A DNA stretch of 6,174 nt, from assembly GCA_041674265.1 (NCBI GenBank), contig JBAYWC010000138.1:1-6174 (forward strand). Direction: 5' to 3'. Below the pieces are notes generated by a model, which did not search any database, was not told the DNA's origin, and saw only the letters and a list, made by a program, of their open reading frames with translations. Each line of letters begins with the position of its first letter. Positions within the stretch are counted from its first letter, which is position 1. Below are positions 1 to 6,171 of the stretch, piece after piece. Source of the stretch: QYQL01 sp041674265 (GTDB taxonomy: Bacteria > Verrucomicrobiota > Verrucomicrobiia > Chthoniobacterales > Terrimicrobiaceae). Both the position numbers and the translations under genes were made by a program.

Positions 1-137
1 ACTTCCCATTCTCCCTCAACCCCGGCATGGGCTCCGACCTTTTGTGCGGTCTTCTTTTTCACCACAGTAGTTCGGCTTTTCCGTGCCCTTTTGTCTAGCT
101 TTTTCTTTCCCCCTTTCTCTACCTGCTCCCGTTGGCT
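1..137 (-). other. Possible 5' part of a Lys/Arg-rich gene leaving the left edge
   Basis: On the minus strand a frame is open from just after a TGA (138-140) to the window edge, 45 codons. It has no ATG. The only usual start codons are two consecutive GTGs (63-65 and 60-62), giving a product that begins VVKKKTAQKVGAHAG. The frame is very basic: about ten Lys and four Arg in the first 35 residues. The minus strand is strongly purine-rich here (long pyrimidine runs on the plus strand), which fits minus-strand coding but could also be simple-sequence bias. No Shine-Dalgarno sequence lies at a useful distance from the GTGs. If real, the gene lies downstream of the AraC gene in the same orientation. 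I do not recognise the protein, and it may not be a gene. Confidence 0.22.
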
Positions 138-149
138 TCAAACCAAACG

Positions 150-164
150 CCCTGGGTAACAGGG
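150..164 (-). terminator. Weak hairpin, possible terminator of the AraC gene
   Basis: A perfect 5-bp GC-rich stem (CCCTG/CAGGG, 5-base loop) lies about 46 bases past the AraC stop codon. Read on the minus strand it is followed by a moderately T-rich stretch (CGTTTGGTTT). The stem is short and the T tract is interrupted, so this is only a candidate intrinsic terminator. Confidence 0.22.
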
Positions 165-209
165 AGACCAAACGAGAACAGCCTTGCGGCCAAACCCGAA
201 AACGCGCCG

Positions 210-1079
210 TCAGTAGAGGTCCTGCTGGTGGAACGCCCCGCGGTATTCCCGCGGAGTCGTTCCGGTCCGCTCACGGAACCGACGGCTGAAATTTGTCAGG
301 GTGGAAAATCCCGCCTCCAAGGCAATGTCCGCCACCGTCCGCGGGGTTTCCCGCAACAGCCGGCATGTATGCTCGATCCGCAGATCGTTGAGAAAATCGG
401 ACGGAGCGCGGCCCGTGGAGCGCTTGAAATACCGGCTGAATGCCGCGGGAGACATCGCGGCGGCGCGCGCCAACCCCGCCAGGGTCACACGCTCCCGGAA
501 ATGCCGGGCCGCATATCCATAAACCCTGGCCAGCCGGGCTTCCTTCCGGCGATCGAGGACCGGCGCATAACAAGGGCTCGTCAACGGCTTCGCCTTCCGA
601 TCGGAGGAGAGGCGCTCCAGCAATTCCAGCAGCCGCGTGAGCGCCCGCAGTCCGGACAACTTGCAAAGCGCCCCCAGATCGTCGGCGGCCGCGCGGGAAA
701 ATTCCCGCGAGAATTCCAGGCCGCGCGCAGCCGACCCGATCAGCCGCCGGATGTTTTGGAACTCCGGGCAGGTGTAAATTTCCCGGCCCAAAAAACCGGC
801 GCTGAATTGAACCATGACCGAGTGGGCGCGCGAACCGCGTTCCTGCGTTCCTTCATTCTGCCAGAGGTGGGGAAGATCCGGCCCGAGGAGCACAAGATCC
901 CCTTCCCGGAACGGCGCAATGCCGTCCCCGACGAAACGTCGTCCGCGGCTCTCCACGATCCATGTGAGTTCGATCTCGGGGTGGAAGTGCCAGGGCGCGT
1001 CAAACCGGGCCAGTCGCTGTTCGGCGACATGGAACGAGCGGTCGGGATCGGGGGTGATCTTTTCGTATCGGGCCCGCAT
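210..1079 (-). CDS. AraC-family transcriptional regulator with N-terminal cupin domain
   Basis: A 289-residue cytoplasmic DNA-binding regulator of normal AraC/XylS length. The N-terminal half is a cupin-type sensor: WHFHPEIEL at residues 30-38 carries the typical HxHxE pattern, followed by a glycine-rich turn GDG-x4-FREGDLVLLGPDLPH at 51-71. The C-terminal third has the two AraC helix-turn-helix units: the first around 197-242 (TLAGLARAAAMSPAAFSRYF), the second around 246-280 with the family signature DIALEAGFSTLTNFSRRF and the usual TGTTPREYR end. Cupin-type members usually bind a small molecule, often a sugar; the ligand here cannot be told. The ATG at 1079 is preferred; a TTG at 1118 would add 13 residues but lies inside the probable promoter -35 box. 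No Shine-Dalgarno is seen. The gene is divergent from the ferritin-like gene, so it is probably the local regulator and may autoregulate through the inverted repeat that overlaps its start codon. Confidence 0.93.
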   Translation of the reverse strand: MRARYEKITPDPDRSFHVAEQRLARFDAPWHFHPEIELTWIVESRGRRFVGDGIAPFREGDLVLLGPDLPHLWQNEGTQERGSRAHSVMVQFSAGFLGREIYTCPEFQNIRRLIGSAARGLEFSREFSRAAADDLGALCKLSGLRALTRLLELLERLSSDRKAKPLTSPCYAPVLDRRKEARLARVYGYAARHFRERVTLAGLARAAAMSPAAFSRYFKRSTGRAPSDFLNDLRIEHTCRLLRETPRTVADIALEAGFSTLTNFSRRFRERTGTTPREYRGAFHQQDLY

Positions 1080-1142
1080 ATCGGTATTTAAAATAGCGTT
1101 TGCCGATGGATTTCCCAATAAAAAGCATTTAAAGCCCGATAT
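1078..1142. promoter_or_regulatory. Inverted repeat in the divergent intergenic region, candidate operator
   Basis: The left arm (1078-1092) reads ATATCGGTATTTAAA. The right arm (1128-1142), reverse-complemented, reads ATATCGGGCTTTAAA. The arms match at 13 of 15 positions, with consensus ATATCGG-NN-TTTAAA, separated by 35 bases and with centres 50 bp apart, close to five helical turns. The left arm overlaps both the regulator's ATG and its candidate -10 box; the right arm is 63 bases before the ferritin-like gene. Position and spacing suit binding of the AraC regulator to both arms, with repression of its own gene and control of the divergent one. Function is inferred; AraC proteins more often bind direct repeats, so another regulator is possible. 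Confidence 0.45.
1090..1118 (-). promoter_or_regulatory. Candidate sigma70-type promoter for the AraC gene
   Basis: On the minus strand TTGGGA (1113-1118) is followed after exactly 17 bases by TATTTT (1090-1095). Each box matches 4 of 6 positions of the sigma70 consensus. The -10 box ends only 10 bases before the ATG at 1079, so transcription would begin within a few bases of the start codon and the message would be leaderless or nearly so, consistent with the missing Shine-Dalgarno. No comparable promoter was found for the plus-strand gene. Confidence 0.35.
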
Positions 1143-1205
1143 TGGCCAACAGACGGGGATGTTTCGCCGCCGGATCCGGGCGATCCTCTTCCGTCATCCC
1201 AACCC

Positions 1206-2630
1206 ATGAACTCCCAAGCGTATCACCCCCACAAGAACCTTCCGCCACTCGCCGGACTCGGCAGTTTTGAAGATGCGATGCGACCGGGATTGCCCGTCGA
1301 GGAATGCGTGAGCCGGCTCAAACGGTTTCACTATTGCCTCTGGCGCCTGCACCAGATCAGCCTCGCGCATATTGCGGAAGAGCCGGTTTACGAACTGAAG
1401 ATGGCGTTCAGTCTTCACGGGCATCTGGCCGCGGAAAACGACACGAACTTCCGGTCCCGTGTCGGCGAAATGCGCGAGCCCCCGCTCGGGCTGGAAAAAA
1501 TCCCCCATCCCGCGCTGGGCGTGTTTTTCGACGAGATCCTCGCCACCCCCTCGACCGAAGAGCGCCTGATCGGGCTTTACGAAAAAGCGTGGCCGGCGCT
1601 GCGGGACGCGCTGCGCCTTTATATCCAGCAGACCCATGCCTTGGCCGACGCCCCGTCCATCAGGATCTGCCGTCACGCGCTTCTCGACATCGAGGACATT
1701 TGCCAGTGGGGCGGGCAGGCGGTCGCGGCGGCGGTCACGGAAGAACATCGGTCGAAGCAATGGATCTCCCTGCTCGATGTCTGTCTCGCGGCGGCGGGTG
1801 GGGTCGGGGGAACCGGCCCGAAGTCGCAGGGCGAACCGGTCCGGCATTATTCCTCGAAGCCATTCGTTTTCCAGGGCGAGCCCCGGCGCGACGAACGATT
1901 CCCGGATCCCTACAACATGGGCGTCAATGCGGAGGTGTTCCTCTACGAGGAAACCATGCCCGCACCCCCGAAAGTGCTCATGATGTTTTACAAGCGGCTG
2001 CGGGAAATCGATGTGCCGGAAATGATGTCGGGCATCATCGCCGAAACCCGCGGCAAGCCCTGGGGCTACTACCGCGACATGACCCGTCAGCTCTGGGACG
2101 AGGCCCGCCACGCCATGATGGGGGAAGTCGGATTTGTGAGCCTCGGCCTCGACTGGCCGAAACTGGTGATGGTGAACTCGACCTGGTCGCGTCAACTCAA
2201 CGCGGAGTTGAAGCCCAAGGAGCGGCACGCGGTGCTTTATTTCATCGAGCAGGGCCTCATGCCCAAAACGGGAAAACGCCACGAGTGGGAAGTCAGCAAG
2301 GAAGCGAAAAGCCCGCTGGCGACAACATTCCAGGATTTCGACTGGGCGGATGAGGTGCTCCACGCGCGGATCGGACGCGACTGGTATGTGGCGGATATGG
2401 GGAGCGCGGCGGAAGCGGTGGCCTACGGCGACAAATGCTGGAGCAGGGTGCTCTCGGCATGGAAGGAATGGAAGGCCGCCGGACTCACCGACCACCGCAA
2501 TTGGTGGCCGGATCTTTATGAAGCCTGGTGCCGGCAGACCGGCCAGAAACCCGATCCCAAGGTTCTCGCGTTCCATGTTTCCTACGAAGACAAGCGTGCG
2601 GACCTGAAAGAAATCGCCACCATTCCATGA
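1206..2630 (+). CDS. Two-part ferritin-like (putative diiron) protein
   Basis: A 474-residue soluble, almost wholly helical protein with no signal peptide or membrane segment. The C-terminal half looks like a ferritin-like four-helix bundle: E280 in a helix (GIIAETRG), E299-x2-H302 in LWDEARHAMMGE, a Glu at 339 or 348 in a third helix (KERHAVLYFIEQG) and E383-x2-H386 in DWADEVLHARIGRDW. The order E, ExxH, E, ExxH is the classic carboxylate-bridged diiron pattern. The N-terminal half (about 45-200) is also helical and rich in Glu/His (ELKMAFSLHGHLAAEN; CRHALLDIEDICQWG) but has no second clean ExxH pair. A Gly/Pro-rich linker (198-235) joins the halves. Family members include hydroxylases, oxidases and iron-handling proteins; activity here is unknown. 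The stop overlaps the start of the following MtaA-like gene (ATGA), implying translational coupling. No Shine-Dalgarno precedes the ATG; a later ATG at residue 25 is a weaker alternative. Confidence 0.8.
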   Translation: MNSQAYHPHKNLPPLAGLGSFEDAMRPGLPVEECVSRLKRFHYCLWRLHQISLAHIAEEPVYELKMAFSLHGHLAAENDTNFRSRVGEMREPPLGLEKIPHPALGVFFDEILATPSTEERLIGLYEKAWPALRDALRLYIQQTHALADAPSIRICRHALLDIEDICQWGGQAVAAAVTEEHRSKQWISLLDVCLAAAGGVGGTGPKSQGEPVRHYSSKPFVFQGEPRRDERFPDPYNMGVNAEVFLYEETMPAPPKVLMMFYKRLREIDVPEMMSGIIAETRGKPWGYYRDMTRQLWDEARHAMMGEVGFVSLGLDWPKLVMVNSTWSRQLNAELKPKERHAVLYFIEQGLMPKTGKRHEWEVSKEAKSPLATTFQDFDWADEVLHARIGRDWYVADMGSAAEAVAYGDKCWSRVLSAWKEWKAAGLTDHRNWWPDLYEAWCRQTGQKPDPKVLAFHVSYEDKRADLKEIATIP

Positions 2631-3641
2631 ACAGCCTCGATCGCTATCCTGCCACGCTGGAAGGCCGCCCCGTCGACCATCTCCCCCGGCTCCCCATCCT
2701 CATGCAGTTCGCCGCCGAACACATCGGGAGCAACTACGGAGATTTCGCTTCCGATTTCCATGTCCTCACGGATGCCAACATCGCCTGCGCCCGCGAGTTT
2801 GGAATCGACCAGATGAACACGATGTCCGATCCCTACAGGGAAACCCAGGGCTACGGCGCGAAGATCATCTACGAGACGAACATGGTTCCGCGCTGCGAAA
2901 AACATCCCCTCGGGGAAGATTTCGACCTTTCGAAACTACCCCGCCCGAACCCGGTGGAATCGGTGCGCATGCGGGACAGGACCGATGCCGTCAAACGCTA
3001 CACGAATCTCGTGGGCGGAGAGTATTCGACCATGGGTTGGATCGAGGGCCCGGCGGCCGAAGCGGCGGATATCCGGTGCCTGGACAATTTTTTCATGGAC
3101 CTGATCGACGAGTCTCCCGATCTCGGTTTGCTGATGGATCTTTGCGTCGATGTCGCATTGGATTTCGCCCGCCCGCAGGTGGACGCGGGGGCGGATACCA
3201 CCGGCATCGGGGGACGCGGTCGCCAGCCAGGTCTCCACCGAGCTTTATGAAAGCCTGATCCTCCCGTACGAGCAACGTTTGGTGCGCGGGCTCAAGGACA
3301 TGGGGGCCAAAGTCCGGTCGCACATCTGTGGGGACATCACCCATCTCCTGCCGGGCATCGCCACGCTGGGGACCGACATCCTCGACGTGGACCACATGGT
3401 GGACCTTCGCACCGTCCGAAGAACCGTCGGGCCGAAGACGGCCATCGCGGGCAATCTCGATCCCGTCTCGGCCGTCCTCCGCTCGACGCCGGAGAAAATC
3501 CGTTCCCACGTCCTCTCCTGCTACGAACAGGCCGGAAATCCCTTCATGGTCAACGCGGGTTGCGGAATCCCCAGCGCCACACCGGTGGAGAATTTGCGGG
3601 CGCTTTGCGAACCTGTTCCCTTCAGCCCCGGTTCTCGTTGA
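2627..3641 (+). pseudogene. URO-D family, MtaA-like corrinoid methyltransferase, frameshifted
   Basis: Uroporphyrinogen-decarboxylase superfamily protein of the type that transfers methyl groups to or from corrinoid proteins. The first frame gives residues 1-195, including EGRPVDHLPRLPILMQFAAE at 12-31, typical of the family start. It then reads into nonsense and stops at 3248-3250 (207 residues). The second frame continues as DAVASQVSTELYESLILPYE and ends at 3641. Skipping one base gives a continuous 337-residue protein of normal length. The restored protein has H232-x-C234 (SHICGD) and C312 (NAGCGIP), the His-x-Cys...Cys zinc set of MtaA/MtbA/CmuA methyltransferases and not a decarboxylase feature, then the family C-terminus TPVENLRAL. 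All three zinc ligands lie after the shift, so the truncated product would be inactive. The gene begins inside the ferritin-like gene's stop codon. It may be a recent pseudogene, a sequencing error in a G run, or less likely a +1 programmed shift; an in-frame ATG at 3300 could start only a fragment. Confidence 0.85.
3209..3213 (+). other. Frameshift site: five-G run in the MtaA-like gene
   Basis: Upstream codons read ...GGC ATC GGG and the downstream frame resumes at GAC GCG GTC (3213 onward). Deleting any one G of the run joins the two frames as TGIG-DAVASQVS, a natural-looking continuation. The change is an extra base (+1), not the -1 slip usual at programmed sites. Confidence 0.85.
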
Positions 3642-3714
3642 GCCAGTTTCCGGCGGGCCCGTTCTGCGGCGATCTTGCTTGCTGGAAACGGAAAACTGGA
3701 TATTGGAAAGGGAG

Positions 3715-5328
3715 ATGCTTGTCCCGAACAACCGGCTGATCATCCAAGAACGACATCCCCCTGCGGCGGATCGTTCCCGGTCCCCCGCATTGGCGATCTG
3801 CCTCCTGGCCGCAGCCTGGATTTTTTCCCAGCCGGCTCTCGCCGCGGGCCAGGCGAAACACGTGGTCATCATAGCCTGGGATGGCTTGCGTCCGGATATG
3901 GTGAATGCCGCCGATACGCCGACACTCGAAAAACTCCGCCAGGGCGGGACATTTTTCAGCCGTCACCATGCCGTCTATCCGAGCTCGACGGAAGTCAACG
4001 GAACCGCGCTTGCAACCGGCATGTATCCGGCAAACAGCGGGATTGTCGGAAATCGCGAATATCGCCCGAAGCTCCACGCGGCGGAACCCGTGGCAACCGA
4101 GTCGCTGCAGGCCATCCGCAAAGGCGACGAATTGACCGGCGGCAAATACCTGGCCACTCCGACGATGTATGAGCTCGTCCAGGCCGCCGGCTTCCCGACA
4201 GTGATCGCCGGCACGAAACCCGTGGCCGTCATTCCGGATCGTTCACCGGATCGATCGGCGGGAGCGGCGGCGAAATCCCGGAATGTTTTTGAAGGAAAGA
4301 CCCTGCCGGAAATGTTGTCTCCGAAACTCGAGGAATCTTTCGGAAAGTTCCCCGAAAAGCCGACCTTCCCCGACATCCCTCAAAACGCATGGACAGTCGA
4401 TGTCCTGCTCAAGGAACTCTGGAAGGAGGAAGTTCCGAAACTGACCCTGCTGTGGCTGAGCGATCCGGATTACACCCAGCATCGTTTTCAACCGGGCAGT
4501 CCGGAGGCGCTGGCTTCCCTCCGGGAAAACGACAAGCTGCTCGCGCGGCTCCTCGACACGCTCGGGGGAAAAGGCATCCGGGACGACACGGATATTTTGC
4601 TCGTGAGCGACCACGGGTTTTCGACGATCGACCGCCCGGTGGACACCGCGCGGCTCCTCTCGGAGGCCGGATTTCGCGCCTCGCGCAAATTCACCCATCC
4701 CCCAACACCCGGCGAGATCCTCGTGGTCGGCAACGGCGGATCGGATTTTTTCTATGTGGTCGGGCACGACAAGGAAACCATCCATCGCCTCGTCGATTTC
4801 CTGCAGCGGGGCGACTTCTGCGGGGTGATCTTTTCCTCGGCGGGGCTGCCGGGAACTTTTGATCTGGCCGCGGCGCACATCAACTCTCCCGAGTCCCCCG
4901 ATGTCGTGGCCTCGCTCCGGTGGAGTCCTTCCCCGAACGCCTCGGGAGTCGATGGCCTGCTTGTCGCGGACACGGGAACCGTCCCAAGAACGGGCCAGGG
5001 AATGCATGGCTCGTTGAGCCGTTACGACATGCGCAATACCCTGATCGCAAACGGCCCGGATTTCCGGCCGGGTTACATTGACAAGAGGCCCACGGGAAAC
5101 ATCGATGTGGCGCCGACCGTCCTGTGGATTCTCGGCGTGACACCACCGCACAAGATGGATGGCAGGATCCTCGGAGAAGCCCTCCGGAACCCGCCGTTCC
5201 CCGCCCCGGAGCCCCGGGAAAAAATATTATCCTCGGAGAACGGCGATTGGCGCCAATACCTGAAGACCCGTTCCGTGGGAGAAACCGAGTATCTCGACGA
5301 GGGGAATACGGGACAGGAGACGAAGTAA
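3715..5328 (+). CDS. Exported type I phosphodiesterase / nucleotide pyrophosphatase (alkaline phosphatase superfamily)
   Basis: A 537-residue metal-dependent phospho- or sulfo-ester hydrolase. A signal peptide is visible: Arg-containing start, hydrophobic core ALAICLLAAAWIF (about 25-37) and cleavage near QPALAA (39-44), so the enzyme acts outside the cytoplasm. The two-zinc site of the NPP family is complete: D56 in AWDGLRPD, nucleophile T92 in YPSSTEVNG (aligned with the Thr of the FPTKTFPN motif), D252 and H256 in DPDYTQH, D299-H300 in SDHGF, and H431 in GMHGS. N113 in SGIVGN matches the conserved Asn after the TGMYP motif. Substrate is not predictable: nucleotides, phosphodiesters or phosphonate esters are all possible. 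The start is the only ATG before the signal peptide; GGAAAGGGAG lies directly before it, closer than an ideal ribosome site. It follows the MtaA-like gene by 73 bases and may be cotranscribed, or use a weak promoter-like pair in the gap (TTGCTT at 3675, GATATT at 3699). No membrane anchor or sorting tail is seen at the C-terminus. Confidence 0.92.
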   Translation: MLVPNNRLIIQERHPPAADRSRSPALAICLLAAAWIFSQPALAAGQAKHVVIIAWDGLRPDMVNAADTPTLEKLRQGGTFFSRHHAVYPSSTEVNGTALATGMYPANSGIVGNREYRPKLHAAEPVATESLQAIRKGDELTGGKYLATPTMYELVQAAGFPTVIAGTKPVAVIPDRSPDRSAGAAAKSRNVFEGKTLPEMLSPKLEESFGKFPEKPTFPDIPQNAWTVDVLLKELWKEEVPKLTLLWLSDPDYTQHRFQPGSPEALASLRENDKLLARLLDTLGGKGIRDDTDILLVSDHGFSTIDRPVDTARLLSEAGFRASRKFTHPPTPGEILVVGNGGSDFFYVVGHDKETIHRLVDFLQRGDFCGVIFSSAGLPGTFDLAAAHINSPESPDVVASLRWSPSPNASGVDGLLVADTGTVPRTGQGMHGSLSRYDMRNTLIANGPDFRPGYIDKRPTGNIDVAPTVLWILGVTPPHKMDGRILGEALRNPPFPAPEPREKILSSENGDWRQYLKTRSVGETEYLDEGNTGQETK

Positions 5329-5419
5329 AAAAAGATCGTTCCACGCAAAGCCGCAGAAATCGGGAAATGAGCGGACCTCCCACGCCTTGCAAATGGCGAA
5401 CGGGCCGGATCTTGGCAAG

Positions 5420-5563
5420 TCAATAAAACCGCCGGGGAGCCATGAGCGGCTGCCGGTTCGTCAGGCGTTCAACAAAGCGCTCCCAGGAAGCCTGGCCGAC
5501 GAGAAGTTTACCGGACTGTTTTTCCACTTCCTCAGCAGAGGGCCGTCCAAGATTGCCCCGGCA
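5420..5563 (-). other. Short minus-strand open frame, possible gene remnant
   Basis: Between a TAA (5564-5566) and a TGA (5420-5422) the minus strand has 48 codons (including the terminal TGA) whose translation looks protein-like: GRPSAEEVEKQSGKLLVGQ and then ASWERFVERLTNRQPLMAPR. There is no ATG near its beginning, only a GTG inside EEV, so it is more likely the 3' end of a decayed gene than an intact small gene. I do not recognise the family. The rest of 5329-5583 holds nothing else I can support. Confidence 0.2.
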
Positions 5564-5583
5564 TTAAAAATCGAGGCAACTTG

Positions 5584-5838
5584 TCATTGGGCGACACGTT
5601 TTTTGCCGGCGTCCATCTTATCCAGGAATTGCTTTACCAAGGGTGCGATTGTTGACGATTCATCACTGATACTTTGGATGAGTTCTTCGGATGTCAGCCC
5701 CTCAATTTTCTTTTGCTTCAGGATCGGAAGGGATGCTTTTTGAATCTCTTCAACGATCCTTCTCTGCTCTGCGGACAGCGATTTGTCCTGTTTGGAATAA
5801 TTGAGAAATGCGTCACGCTCCTCAATAAGGGGACGCAT
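5584..5838 (-). CDS. Hypothetical charged helical protein, start uncertain
   Basis: From the ATG at 5838 the product is 84 residues, strongly charged and predicted helical by eye (EERDAFLNYSKQ; AEQRRIVEEIQKASLPILKQ; GLTSEELIQSISDESS), with no Cys or Trp. The same frame stays open upstream to an ATG at 6153 (189 residues), but that extension is compositionally unlike the rest and overlaps the better-supported plus-strand ORF at 5989-6171, so it is probably spurious. The true start may lie around 5840-5990; no ribosome site suits the ATG at 5838. Base composition is visibly lower in GC and codon use differs from the main locus (AAA, GAA, CAA, ATT, TCA frequent), suggesting a different origin. 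I do not recognise the family; it could be a surviving 3' part of a longer gene. Confidence 0.4.
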   Translation of the reverse strand: MRPLIEERDAFLNYSKQDKSLSAEQRRIVEEIQKASLPILKQKKIEGLTSEELIQSISDESSTIAPLVKQFLDKMDAGKKRVAQ

Positions 5839-5988
5839 GGTGATACGTAATTTGCTCCGATAGGATTCCTCAACGGTCTTATCACCTGGGCTAGCCGCCG
5901 TGCTTCTATTTCTCCCGATATATGCCCAATAGCTTGGGGCCGGATGACAGCGCCCATCATCGCAGCGTGGCTGATTTGGAGAAAAAAG

Positions 5989-6171
5989 ATGATCCGCCAC
6001 CACCGGGAGAGGATGCCACGGGCTGCTCTCGATCTGGCGCTCACACGCAACGCCCTGCTCGCCATCATTCCCTTCCAGCAGGGCGAACCCCTCGCACACT
6101 TCTTCGAGCTTTACCACCGCTACCCAGCCAAAGCCCTCAACCTTATCCTTCAAGCCCGACCCGTCCTATAA
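5989..6171 (+). CDS. Small hypothetical protein (60 residues)
   Basis: ATG at 5989 is preceded by GGAG with a 7-base purine spacer, the best-placed ribosome site in the window. The frame ends with TAA at 6169-6171. The product begins MIRHHRERMPRAALDLALTR and continues with a Leu/Ala-rich helical part (NALLAIIPFQQG; ALNLILQARPVL). Third codon positions are mostly G or C, as in the main locus. An in-frame ATG at 5944 would add a short hydrophobic stretch (PIIAAWLIW). The opposite strand also has an open frame here, and I judge the plus strand more likely on the ribosome site and codon pattern. I do not recognise it; it could also be the 3' fragment of a larger gene. Confidence 0.38.
   Translation: MIRHHRERMPRAALDLALTRNALLAIIPFQQGEPLAHFFELYHRYPAKALNLILQARPVL

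Noticed and set aside
132..1091. 319-codon plus-strand open frame opposite the AraC gene
   Set aside because: The minus strand carries clear cupin and helix-turn-helix motifs; the plus reading is Arg/Pro-rich with no domain.
1142..1149. TTGGCCAA palindrome near the right operator arm
   Set aside because: An eight-base palindrome with no partner copy is expected by chance.
1194..2576. 460-codon open frame on the minus strand opposite the ferritin-like gene
   Set aside because: It is an antisense shadow of a high-GC gene: rich in Arg/His/Pro without motifs, while the plus strand shows ordered diiron motifs and an ATGA junction to a recognisable gene.
3150..3212. ATG at 3150 as a separate start for the second part of the methyltransferase
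   Set aside because: Up to the G run its codons are the out-of-phase reading of conserved family sequence; the coding switch occurs at 3209-3213, so it is a frameshift, not a new gene.
3328..3714. Upstream extension of the phosphodiesterase reading frame into the MtaA-like gene
   Set aside because: The extension is out of phase with good methyltransferase sequence, is rich in Arg/Ser/Pro, and would bury the signal peptide that begins after 3715.
4243..5151. 302-codon minus-strand open frame opposite the phosphodiesterase gene
   Set aside because: The plus strand contains all catalytic motifs of the NPP family; the antisense reading has none.
5422..5458. Hairpin AACCG...CGGTT with inner AGCC/GGCT stem and T-rich flank on the minus strand
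   Set aside because: A large asymmetric internal loop and short stems make it a poor terminator; it also overlaps the remnant-like frame.
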